Below are positions 35,885 to 48,800 of a DNA stretch of 64,000 nt, piece by piece. Positions within the stretch are counted from its first letter, which is position 1. Each line of letters begins with the position of its first letter. The notes under the pieces were generated by a model, which was not told where the DNA came from, did not search any database, and was given only the letters and a program-made list of their open reading frames with translations. This DNA is from Rhinopithecus roxellana (lineage: Eukaryota; Chordata; Mammalia; Primates; Cercopithecidae). The position numbers and the translations under genes were made by a program. The DNA lies in the NCBI RefSeq assembly GCF_007565055.1, contig NC_044568.1:44534156-44598155 (forward strand). Reading direction: 5' to 3'.

Positions 35885-38800
35885 GAAATATCCTCAGATT
35901 AAAACTGGAAAGAATCCTTTTGAGAAACTGCATTGCCATGTGTGAATGCAACTCACAGAGTTACACGTTTTTCTTCAGTGATCAGTTTGTTAACACAGTT
36001 TTCTGGAAATCTGCAATGAGATACTTCATAGCGCAATGAAGCTTACGGTGAAAAAGGAAATATCCTCAGATGAAAACTAGAAAGAAGCATTCTTAGAAAC
36101 TTCTTGGTGATGTGGAAATTCATCTCACAGAGTTACACTTATGTTTCGTGGAGCAGTGCATTAACACTGTCTTTGAGGAACCTGAGAAGGGCTTCTTTGG
36201 ATCGCATTGAGGCCGACGCTAATAAAGGAAATTTCATCAGTTCAAAACTTGAAAGAAGCTTTCTGAGAAACTTCTTTTTGATCAGTGAGTTCATCTCACA
36301 GACTAACAACTTAGACCTCAGGAAGCAGTTTACTACCTTTCTTTTTGTGGAAACTGTAAAGTGATATTTGGGAGCCCTTAGGGGCCCATGGTGAAAAAAG
36401 AAGAATACTCACATAAAAAGTAGAGAGAAGCTTTCTGAGAGATTGCTTTCTGATGTGTGACTTCATCACACAGAGTTCTACACTTCCCTTCTCGAAACAG
36501 TTTGCTAACACTGTTGTCGTGGATTCTGCAAAGTGATATTTGGGATCCCATAGGGGCCCATGGTGAAAAAGGAAGTATCCTCACATAATAATTAGAGAGA
36601 AGCTTTCTGAGAGATTGATTTCCAATGTGTGACTTCATCACACAGAGTTCCACCCTTCCTTTCTTGGTACACTTTGCTAACACTGTTGTGGATTCTGCAA
36701 AGTGATATTTGGGAGCACATAGGGCCCCAGGGTGAAAAAAGGAGTATCCTCACATAAGAACTAGAGAGAAGCTTTCGAAGAGATTGCTTGCTGATATGTG
36801 ACTTCATCACAAAGAGTTCCACCCTTCCCTTCTTGGAACAGTTTGCTAACACTGTTGTCGTGGATTCTGCAAAGTGATATTTGGGAGCTCATTGAGGGCT
36901 ATGGTGAAAAAGGAAATATCCTCAGATTAAAAGTGGAAAGAAGCCTCCTGAGAAACTGCATTGCCATGTGTGAATGCAACTGACAGAGTTACACGTTTCT
37001 CTTCAGCGATCACTTTATTAACACAGTTTTCTGGAAATCTGCAATTAGATACTTCATAGCGCAATGAAGCTTACGGTGACAAAGGAAGTATCCTCAGATG
37101 AAAACTAGAAAGAAGCTTTCTGAGAAACTTCTTCTTGATGTGTGAATTCATCTCACAGAGTTACACTTATGTTTCGTGGAGCAGTCCATTAACACTGCCT
37201 TTGAGGAACCTGAGGAGGGCTTCTTTGGATCACATTGAGGCCTACGCTGATAAAGGAAATTTCCTCAGTACAAAACGTGAAAGAAGCTTTCTGAGAAACT
37301 TCTTTCTGATCAGTGAGTTCATCTCATAGACTTACAATTTAGACCTCAGGAAGCAGTTTGCTAACACTATTTTCGTGGAAACTGCAAAGTGATATGTGGG
37401 ATCCAATAGGGGGCAATGATGAAAAGGAAATATCCTCCCATAATGACTTGAGAGAAGCCTTCTGAGAGATTGCTTTCTGATGTGTGACTTCATCACACAG
37501 AGTTCCACCCTTCCCTTCTAGGTTCAGTTTGGTAACACTGTTGTCGTGGATTCTGCAAAGTGATATTTGGGAGCTCATTGAGGGCTATGGTGAAAAAGGA
37601 AATATCCTCTAATTAAAACTGGAAAGAAGCCTTCTGAGAAACTGCATTGCCAAGTGTGAATGCAACTCACAGAGTTACAAATTTCTCTTCATTGATCAGT
37701 TTGTTAACACACTTTTGTGGAATTCTGCAGTTAGATAATTCATAGTGCAATGAAGCTTACGGTGACAAAGGAAATATCCTCAGATGAAAACTAGAAAGAA
37801 GCTTTCCTAGAAACTTCTTGGTATGTGTGAATTCATCTCACAGAGTTACACATATGTTTCGTGCAGCAGTCCATTAACACTGTCTTTGAGGATCCTGAGA
37901 AGGGCTTCTTTGCATCGCATTGAGGCCTATGCTGATAAAGGAAATTTCATCACTTCAAAACGTGAAAGAAGCTTTCCGAGAAACTTCTTTCTGATCAGTG
38001 AGTTCATCTCACAGACTTAGAACTTAGATCTCAGGAAGCAGATTGCTTACACTCTTTTCGTGGAAACTACAAAGTGATATTTGGGAGCCCATAGGGGTCC
38101 ATGGTGAAAAAGGAAATATCCCCACATAATAACTAGAGAGAAGCTTTCTGAGAGATTGCTTTCTGATGTGTGACTTCATCACACAGGGTTCCACACTTCC
38201 CTTCTTGGAACAGTTTGCTAACACTGTTGTCGTTGATTCTGCAAAGCGATATTTGGGAGCCTATAGGAGTCCACGTTGCAAAAGGAAATATCCTCACATA
38301 ATAACTAGAGAGAAGCTTTCTGACAGATTGCTCTCTGATGTGTGACTTAATCACACAGAGTTCCTCCCTTCCTTTCTTGGAACAGTTTGCTAACACTGTT
38401 GTCGTGGATTCTGCAAGGTGATATTTGGTAGCCCATGGGGGCCCATGGTGGAATTGGGAGTATCCTCACATAAAAACTAGAGAGAAGTTTTCTGAGAGAT
38501 TGCTCTCTGATGTGTGACTTCATCACACAGGGTTCCATCATTCCCTTCTTGGAACACTTTGATAACACTGTTGTCGTGGATTCTGCAAACTGATATTTGG
38601 GAGCTCTGTGAGGGCTATGGTGAAAAATGAATTATCCTCAGATTAAAAGTGGAAAGAAGCCTTCTGAGAAACTGCATTGCCATGTGTGAATGCAACTCCC
38701 AGAGTAACACGTTTCTCTACAGTGATCATTTTAACACAGTTTTCTGGAAATCTGCAATAAGATACTTCATAGCGCAATGAAGCTTATGGTGACAAAGGAA

Positions 38801-41800
38801 ATATCCTCAGATGAAAACTAGAAAGCTTTCTTAGAAACTACTTGGTGATGTTTGAATTCATCTCACAGGGTTACACTTATGTTACGTGGAGCAGTCCATT
38901 AACACTGTCTTTGAGGAACCTGAGAAAGGCTTCTTTGGATCGCATTGAGGCCTACGCTGATAAAGGAAATTTCATCAGTTCAAAACGTGAAGGAAGCTTT
39001 CTGAGAATCTCCTTTCTTAACAGTGAGTTCATCTCAAAGACTTACACCTTTGACCTCAGGAAGCAGTTTGCTAACACTCTTTTCCTGGAAACTGCAAAGT
39101 GATATTTGGGAGCCCCTAGGGGCACATGGTGAAAAAGGAAATATCCTCACATAATAACAAGAGAGAAGCGTTCTGAGAGATTGCTTTCTGATGTGTGACT
39201 TCATCACACAGGGTTCCACCGTTCCCTTCTTGGAACCGTTTGCTAACACTATTGTCATGGATTCTGCAAAGCGATATTTGCGAGCTCCTTGAGGGCTATG
39301 GTGAAAAAGGATACATCTTCAGATTAAAACTGGAAAGAAGCCTTCTGAGAAATTGCATTGCCATGTGTGAATGCAACTCACATAGTTACAGGTTTCTCTT
39401 CAGTGATGAGTTTGTTAACACAGCTTTCTGGAAATCTGCAATTAGATACTTCACAGTGCAATGAAGTTACGGTGACAAAGGAAATATCCTCAGGTGAAAA
39501 CTCGAAAGAATCTTTCGTAGAAACTTCTTGGTCATGTGTGAATTCATCTCACAGAGTTCCACTTATGTTTCGTGGAGCAGTCTATTTAACACTGTCTTTG
39601 AGGAAACTGAGAAGGCCTTCTTTGGATAGCATTGAGGCCTACGCTGATAAAGGAATTATCATCAGTTCAAAACGTGAAAGAAGCTTTCTGAGAATGTTCT
39701 TTCTGATCAGTGAGTTCATGTCACAGAATTACAACTTAGACCTCAGTAAGCAGTTTGCTAACACTCTTTTCGTGGAAACTGCAAAGTGATATTTCAGAGC
39801 CCATAGGGGCCCATGGTGAACAATGAACTATCCTCACATAATCAGTAGAGAGAATATTTCTGCGAGATTGCTTTCTGATGTGTGACTTCAACACACAGAG
39901 TTCCACCCTTCCCTTCTTGGAATTGTTTGCTAACACTGTTGTCGTGAATTCTGCAAAGTGATATTTGGGAGCCCATAGGGGCCCAAGGTGAAAAAGGAAG
40001 TATCCTAACATAAAAACTAGAGAGAAGCTTTCTGAGAGATTGCTTTCTGATGTGTGACTTCATCACACAGAGCTCCAAAATTCCCTTCCTGGAACAGTTT
40101 GCTAACAGTGTTGTGGTGGATTTGTAAAGTGATATTTGGGAGCCCATAGGGGCCCATGGTGAAAAAGGAAGTATCTTTACAAAAAAAACTAGAGAGAAGC
40201 TTTCTGAGAGATTGCTTTCGTATATGTGACTTCATCACACAGAGTTCCAATCTTCCCTTCTTGGAACAGTTTGCTAAAACGTTTGTCGTGGATTCTGCAA
40301 AGAGATATTTGGCAGCCCATAGGGGCCCATGGTGAAAAAGGAAATATCCTGACATAACAAGTAGAGAGAAGCTTTCTGAGAGATTGCCTTCAGACATGTG
40401 ACTTCATCACACAGAGTTCCACCCTTCCCTTCTTGGAACAGTTTGCTAACATTGTTGTCGTGGATTCTGCAAACTGATATTTGGGAGCTCATTGAGGGTT
40501 ATGGTGAAAAAGGAAATATCCTCAGATTGAAACTGGAAAGAAGCCTTCTGAGAAACTGCTTTGCCATGTGTCAATGCCACTCACAGTGTTACACGTTTCT
40601 CTTCAGTGATCAGTTTGTTGACACAGTATTCTGGAAATCTGCAATTAGATACTTCACAGCGCAAAGAAGCTTACGGTGACAAAGGAAACATCCTCAGATG
40701 AAAACTAGAAAGATACTTTCTTAGAAACTTCTTGATGAGGTGTGAATTCAACTCACAGAGTTACACTTCTGTTTCGCGGAGCAGTCCATTAACACTGTCT
40801 TCGAGGAACCTGAGAAGGGCTTCTTTGGATCGCATTGAGGCCTATGCTGATAGAGGAAATTACATCAGTTAAAAACGTGAAAGAAGCTTTCTGAGAATGT
40901 TCGTTCTGATCAGTGAGTTGATCTCACAGACTTACAACTTAGACCTCAGGAATCAGTTTACTAACAATCTTTTCGTGGAAACTGCAAAGTGATATTAGGG
41001 AGCCCATAGGGGCCCATGGTGAAAAAGGAAATATCCTCACATCATAACTACAGAGAAGCTTTCTTAGAGATTGCTTTCTGATGTGTGATTTCATCACACA
41101 GAGTTCCACCCTTCCCGTCTTGGAACAGTTTGCTAACACTGTTGTCGTAGATTCTGCAAAGCGATATTTGGGAGCCCATAGGGGCCCAGGGTGAAAAAGG
41201 AAGTATCCTCACATAAAAATTGGAGAGAAGCTTTTTGAGAGATTGCTTTCTGTTGTGTGACTTCATCACACAGACTTCCACCCTTCCCTTCTTGGAACAG
41301 TTTGCTAACACTGTTGTCGTGGATTCTGAAAAGTCCTATTTGGGAGCCCAATGGGGCCCATGGTGAAAAAGAAAGTATCCTCACATAAAAACTAGAGAGA
41401 TACTTTCTAGAGATTGCTTTCTGATGTGTGACTTCATCACACAGATTTCCACCCTTACCTTCGTGGAACCGTTTGATAACACTGTTGTCGCAGATTCTGC
41501 AAAGTGATATTTAGAAGCTCAATGAGGGCTATGGTGAAAAAGGAAATATCCTCAGATTAAAACTGGAAGGAAGGGTTCTGAAAAAGTGCATTGCCATGTG
41601 TGAATGCAACTCACAGAGTACACGTTTCTCTTCAGTGATAAGTTTGTTAACACAGTTTTCTGGAAATCTGGAATTAGATACTTCATAGCGCAATGAAGCT
41701 TACGGTGACAAAGGAAATATCCTGAGATGAAAACTAGAAAGAAGCTTTCTGAGAAACTTCTTGGTGATATGTGAATTCATCTCACAGAGTTACAATTACG

Positions 41801-44800
41801 TTTCGTGGAGTAGTCCATTAACACTGTCTTTGAGGAACCTGAGAAGGGCTTCTTTGGATCACATTGAGGCCTACGCTGATAATGGAAATTTCATCAGTTC
41901 AAAACGTGAAAGAAACTTTCTGAGGAACTTCTTTCTGATCAGTGGGTTCATCTCACAGACTTTCAACGTAGACCTCAGGAAACAGTTTGCTAATACTCTT
42001 TTCGTTGAAACTGCAATGTGATATTTGGGAGCCCATAGGGGCAATGGTGAAAAAGGAAATATCCTCACATGATAACTAGAGAGAAGCTTTCTGAGAGATT
42101 GCTTTCTGATGTGTGACTTCATCACACAGAGTTCCACCCTTCCAGTCTTTGAACTGCTTGGTAACACTGTTGTCGTGGATTCTGCAAAGAGATATTTGGG
42201 AGCCCATAGGGACCCATGGTCAAAAAGGAAGTATCCTCACATAATAATTAGGGAGAAGCTTTCTGAGAGATTGATTTCTGATATGTGACTTCATCACACA
42301 GAGTTCCACCCTTCGATTCTTCTAACAGTTTGATAACACTGTTGTCGTGGATTCTGCAAAGTGATATTTGGGAGCTCATTGAGGGCTATGGTAAAAAAGG
42401 AAATAGCCTACGATTAAAACTGGAAAGAAGCCTTCTGTGAAACTGCATTGCCATGTGTGAATGCATCTCACAGAGTTACACGTTTCTCCTCAGTGATCAG
42501 TTTGTTAACACAGTTTTCTGGAAATCTGCAATTAGATATTTCATAGTGCAATGAAGCTTACGGTTACAAAGGAAATATCCTCAGATTAAAACTAGAAAGA
42601 AGCTTTCTTAGAAACTTCTTGGTGATGTGTGAATTCATCTCACAGAGTTACACTTATGTTTCGTGGAGCAGTCCATTAACACTGTCTTTGATGAACCTGA
42701 GAAGGGCTTCTTTGAATCGCATTGAGTCCTACGACGATAATGGAAATTTCATCAGTTCAAAACGTGAAAGAAGCTTTCTGAGGAACTTCTTTCTGATCAG
42801 TGAGTTCAACTCACAGACTTACAACTTAGACATCACGAAGCAGTTTGCTAACTCTCTTTTCGTGCAAACTGCAAAGTGATATTTGGGAGCCCATAGGGGC
42901 CCATGGTGAAAAAGGAAATATACTCACATAATAACTAGAGAGTAGCTTTCTGAGAGATTGCTTTCTGATTTGTGACTTCATCACCCAGAGGTCCACCCTT
43001 CCCTTCTTGGAAGAGTTTGCTATCACTCTTGTCGCGGATTCTGCAAGGTGATATTTGGGAGCCCATAGGGGCCCATGGTGAGAAGGGAAATATCCTCACA
43101 TAATAACTAGAGAGAAGCTTTCTGAGAGATTACTTTCTGATGTGTGAGTTCATCACACAGAGTTCCACCGTTCCCTTCTTGGAACAGTTTGCTAACAGTG
43201 TTGTCGTGGATTCTGCAAAGTGATATTTGGGACCCCGTAGGGGCCCATGGTGAAAAAAGAAGTATTCTCAGATAATAACTAGAGAGAAGCTTTCTGAGAG
43301 ATTGCTTTCTGATATGTGACTTCATCACACAGAGTTCCACCCTTCCCTTCTTGGAACAGTTTGCTAACACTGTCGTCGTGGATTCTGCAAAGGGATATTT
43401 GGGAGCTCATTGAGGGCTATGGTGAGAAAGGAAATATCCTCCGATTAAAACTGGAAAGAAGCCTTCTGAGAAACTGCATTGCCATGTGTGAATGCAACTC
43501 ACAGAGTTACACGTTTCCCTTCAGTGATCACTTTGTTAACACAGTTTTCTGGAAATCTGCAAGTAGATCCTTCATGAGCGCAATGAAGCTTACGGTTACA
43601 AAGGAAATATCCTCAGAGGAAAACTAGAAAGAAGCTTTCTTGGAAACTTCTTGGTGATGTGTGAATTCACCTCACAGAGTTACAAATTATGTTTCGTGGA
43701 ATAGTCCATTAACACTGTCTTTGAGGAACCTGAGAAGGGCTTCTTTGGATCGCGTTGAAGCCTACGCTGATAAAAGAAATTTATTCAGTACAAAACGTGA
43801 AAAAACCTTTCTGGGAAACTTCTTTCTGATCAGTGAGTTCATCTCAAAGACTTACAACTCGGACCTCAGGAAGCAGTTTGTTAACACTCTTTTCGCGGAA
43901 ATTGCAAAGAGATATTTCGGAGCCCATAGGGGCCCATCGTGAAAAAGGAAGTATCCTCACATAAAAAGTAGAGAGAAGCTTTCTGAGAGATTGCTTTCGG
44001 GTATGTGACTTGATCACACAGAGTTCCACCCTTCCCTTCTTGGAACAGATTGCTAAGTGATATTTGGGAGCTCATTGAGGGCTATGGTGACAAAGGAAAT
44101 ATCCTCAGATGAAAACTAGAAAGAAGCTTTCTTAGAAACTTCTTGGTGATGTGTGAATTCATTTCAAAGATTTACACTTATGTCTCGTGGAGCAGTACAT
44201 TAACACTGTCTTTGAGGAACCTGAGAAAGGCTTCTTTGGATCGCATTGAGGCCTACGCTGATAAAGGAAATTTCATCAGTTCAAAACGTGAAAGAAGCTT
44301 TCTGAGAAACTCTTTCTGATCACTGAGTTCATCTCACAAACTTACAGCTTAGACCTCAGGAAGCAGTTTGCTAACACTCTTTTCGTGGAAACTGCAAAGT
44401 GATATTTGGGAGCCATTGGGGGCCCTTGGTGAAAAAGGAAATATCCTCACATAATAACTAGAGAGAAGCTTTCGAGAGATTGTTTTCTGACGTGTAACTT
44501 CATCACACAGAGTTCCACACTTCCCTTCCTGGAACAGTTTGCAAACACTGTTGTCATGGATTCTGCAAAGTGATATTTGGGAGCCCATAGGGGCCCATGG
44601 TGAAAGAAGAAGGATCCTCACATGAGAACTAGAGAGAAGCTTTCTGAGAGATTGCATTCTGATATGAGACTTCATCACACACAGTTCCATCTTTCCCTTC
44701 TTGGAACAGTTTGCTAACACTGTTGTCATGGATTCTCCAAAGTGATATTTGGGAGCCCATAGCGGCCCATTGTGAAAAAGGGAATATCCTCACATAATAA

Positions 44801-45839
44801 CTTGAAAGAAGCTTTCTGAGAGATTGCTTTCTTATGTGTGACGTCATCACCCACAGTTCCACCCTCCCATCTTGGAACAGTTTGCTAACACTGTTTTCAT
44901 GGATTCTTCAATGTGATATTTGGGAGCTCATTGAGGGCTATGGTGAAAAAGGAAACATACTCAGATTAAAAGTGGAAAGAAGCCTTCTGAGAAACTGCAT
45001 TGCCATGTGTGAATGCAACTCACAGAGTTACACGTTTCTCTTCAGTGATCAGTTTGTTAACACAGTTTTCTGGAAATCTGCAATTAGATACTTTATAGCG
45101 CAATGAAGCTTACGGTGACAAAGGAAATATCCTCAGATGAAAACTAGGAAGAAGTTTTCTTAGAAACTTCTTCATGATATGTGAATTCGTCTCACAGAGT
45201 TACATTTATGTTTCGTGGAGCAGTCCATTAACACTGCCTTTGAGGAACCTGAGAAGGGCTTCTTTGGTTCGCATTGAAGCATACGCTGATAAAGGAAATT
45301 TCATCAGTTCAAAACGTGAAAGAAGCTTCTGAGAAACTTCTTTCTGATCAGTGAGGTCATCTCACAGACTTACATCTTAGACCTCAGGAAGCAGTTAGCT
45401 GACACTCTTTGTGGATACTGCAAATGATATTTGGGGACCCATAGGGGCCCATGGTGAAAAAGGAAATATTCTCACCTAATAACTAGAGAGAAGCTTTCTG
45501 AGGGATTGCTTTCTGGTGTATGACTTCATCACACAGAGTTCCACCCTTCCCTTCTTAGAACAGTTTGGTAACACTTTTGTTGTGGATTCTGCAAAGTGAT
45601 ATTTGGGAGCTCATTGAGGGCTATGTTGAAAAAGGAAATATCCTCAGATTAAAACTGGAAAGAAGCCTTCTGAGAAACTGCATTGCCATGTGTGAATGCA
45701 ACTCACAGTGTTACACGTCTCTCTTCAATAATCAGTTTGTTAACACAGTTTTTGGAAATCTGCAATTAGATACTTCGTAGCACAACGAAGCTTACGGTGA
45801 CAAAGGAAATATCCTCAGATGACAACTAGAAAGAAGCTT
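34831..45839 (+). repeat. Irregular alpha satellite blocks between the two higher-order repeats
   Basis: About 64 monomers with m1 spacings of about 1022, 1026, 682, 1030, 686, 1202, 1027, 861, 1029, 665, 857 and 684 bp. It contains the 36,350-37,080 segment related to 10,980-11,720, m4 copies lacking CGT in gttgtCGTggattc (near 35,660 and 36,685), a seven-monomer block at 39,286-40,488, and the deletion/fusion unit at 44,040-44,100. No non-satellite DNA was seen. Confidence 0.85.
44040..44100 (+). repeat. Alpha junction with 24-bp deletion and m1/m2 fusion
   Basis: The m4 monomer reads acagattgctaagtgatatt: the usual 24 bases between gctaa and gtgatattt (cactgttgtc through ctgcaaa) are missing. 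Directly after it an m1 start (gctcattgagggctatggtg) continues as m2 (acaaaggaaatatcctcaga, then tgaaaactagaaag). One monomer equivalent plus 24 bp is therefore missing, and the m1-to-m1 distance is 665 in place of about 688 bp. Confidence 0.85.
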
Positions 45840-48800
45840 TCTTAGAAACTTCTTGGTGATGTGTGAATTCACCTCACAGAGTTACACTTATGTTTCATGG
45901 AGCAGTCCATTAACACTGTCTTTGAGGAACCTGAGAAGCGCTTCTTTGGATCGCATTGAGGCCTACGCTGATAAAAGAAACTTCATCAGTTCACAACGTG
46001 AAAGAAGCTTCTGAGAAACTTCTTTCTGATCAGTGAGTTCATCTCACCAACTTGCAACTTCGATCTCAGGAAGCAGTTTGCTGACAATCGTTTCGTGCAA
46101 ACTGCAAAGTGATTTTTGTGAACCCATAGGTTTCCCCGTGGTGAAAAAGGAAATATCCTTACAGAATAACTAGAGAGAAGCTTTCTGAGAGATTGCTTTC
46201 TGATGTGTGACTTCATCACACAGAGTTCCAACCTTCCCTTCTTGGAACAGTTTGCTAACACTGTTGTCGTGTATTCTGCAAAGTGATATTTGGGAGCTCA
46301 TTGAGGCCTAGGGTGCAAAAGGAAATATCCTCAGATTAAAACTGGAAAGAGGCCTTCTGAGAAACTGCATTGCCATGTCTGAATGCAACTCACAGAGTTA
46401 CACGTTTCTCTTCAGTGATCAGTTTGTTAACACAGTTTTCTGGAAATCTGCAATTAGATACTTCATAGCACAATGAAGCTTATGGTGACAAATGCAGATT
46501 CCCCAGATGAAAACTAGAAAGAAGCTTTCTGAGAAACTTCTTGGTTATGTGTGAATTCATCTCACAGAGTTGCACTTACGTTTCGTGGAGCAGTCCATTA
46601 ACACTGTCCTTGAGGAACCTGAGAAGGGCTTTTTTGGATCGCATTGAGGCCTATGCTGATAAAGGAAATTTCATCAGTTGAAAACGTAAAAGAAGCTTTC
46701 TGAGAAACATCTCTCTGATCAGTGAGTTCAAGTCACAGATTACAACTTAGACTTCAGGAAGCAGTTTGCTAACACTCTTTTTGTGGAACGTGCAAAGTGA
46801 TATTTGGGAGCCCATAGGGGCCCATGGTAAAAAAGGAAATATCCTCACATAATAACTAGAGAGAAGCTTTCTGAGACATTGTTTTCTGATGTGTGACTTC
46901 ATCACACAGAGTTCCACCTTTCCCTTCTTGGGACAGTTTGGTAACACTGTTGTGGTGGAATCTGCAAAGTGAAATTTGGGAGCCCATAGGTGCCCATGGT
47001 AAAAAAGGAAGTACCTTCACATCATAACTATAGATAAGCTTCCTGAGAGATTGCTTTCTGATGTGTGACTTCATCACCGAGAGTTACACCCTTCCCTTCT
47101 TGGAACAGTTTCCTAACACTGTTGTTGTGGATTCTGGAAAGTGATATTTGGGAGCTCATAGGGGCCCATGGTGAAAAAGGAAGTATCCTCACATAAAAAC
47201 TAGAGAGAAGCTTTCTGAGAGATTGCTTTCTGATGTGTGACTTCATCACACAGAGTTCCACCCTTCCTTCTTGGAACGGGTTGCTAAAACTGTTGTCGTG
47301 GATTCTGCAAGGTGATATTTGGGAGCTCATTGAGACCTATGGTGAAAAAGGAAATATCCTCAGATACAACTGGAAAGAAGCCTTCTGAGAAACTGCATTG
47401 CCATCTGTGAATGCAACTCACAGAGTTACACGTTTCTCTTCATTGATCAGTTTGTTAATACAGTTTTCTGGAAGTCTGTAATTAGATACTTAATAGCGCA
47501 ATGAAGCTTACGTTGACAAAGGAAATATCCTCAGATGAAAACTAGAAAGAAGCTTTCTTAGAAACTTCTTGGTGATGTGTGAATTCACCTCACAGAGTTA
47601 CACTTATGTTTCATGGAGCAGTCCAGTAACACTGTCTTTGAGGAACCTGAGAAGCGCTTCTTTGGATCGCATTGAGGCCTACGCTGATAAAGGAAATTTC
47701 ATCCGTTCACAACGTGAAAGAAGCTTCTGAGAAACTTCTTTCTGATCAGTGAGTCCATCTCACCAACTTGCAACTTCGATCTCAGGAAGCAGTTTGCTGA
47801 CAATCGTTTCGTGCAAACTGCAAAGTGATTTTTGTGAACCCATAGGTTTCCCCGTGGTGAAAAAGGAAATATCCTCACAGAATAACTAGAGAGAAGCTTT
47901 CTGAGAGATTGCTTTCTGATGTGTGACTTCATCACACGGAGTTCCAACCTTCCCTTCTTGGAACAGTTTGCTAACACTGTTGTCGTGTATTCTGCAAAGT
48001 GATATTTGGGAGCTCATTGAGGCCTAGGGTGCAAAAGGAAATATCCTCAGATTAAAACTGGGAAGAGGCCTTCTGAGAAACTGCATTGCCATGTGTGAAT
48101 GCAACTCACAGAGTTACATGTTTCTCTTCAGTGATCAGTTTGTTAACACAGTTTTCTGGAAATCTGCAATTAGATACTTCATAGCACAATGAAGCTTATG
48201 GTGACAAATGCAGATTCCCCAGATGAAAACTAGAAAGAAGTTTTCTGAGAAACTTCTTGGTGATGTGTGAATTCATCTCACAGAGTTGCACTTACGTTTC
48301 GTGGAGCAGTCCATTAACACTGTCCTTGAGGAACCTGAGAAGGGCTTCTTTGGATCGCATTGAGGCCTATGCTGATCAAGGAAATTTCATCAGTTGAAAA
48401 CGTAAAAAAAGTTTTCTGAGAAACATCTCTCTGATCAGTGAGTTCAAGTCACAGATTACAACTTAGACTTCAGGAAGCAGTTTGCTAACACTCTTTTCGT
48501 GGAACGTGCAAAGTGATATTTGGGAGCCCATAGGGGCCCATGGTAAAAAAGGAAATATCCTCACATAATAACTAGAGAGAAGCTTTCTGAGACATTGTTT
48601 TCTGATGTGTGACTTCATCACACAGAGTTCCACCTTTCCCTTCTTGGGACAGTTTGGTAACACTGTTGTGGTGGATTCTGCAAAGTGAAATTTGGGAGCC
48701 CATAGGTGCCCATGGTAAAAAAGGAAGTACCTTCACATCATAACTATAGATAAGCTTCCTGAGAGATTGCTTTCTGATGTGTGACTTCATCACTGAGAGT

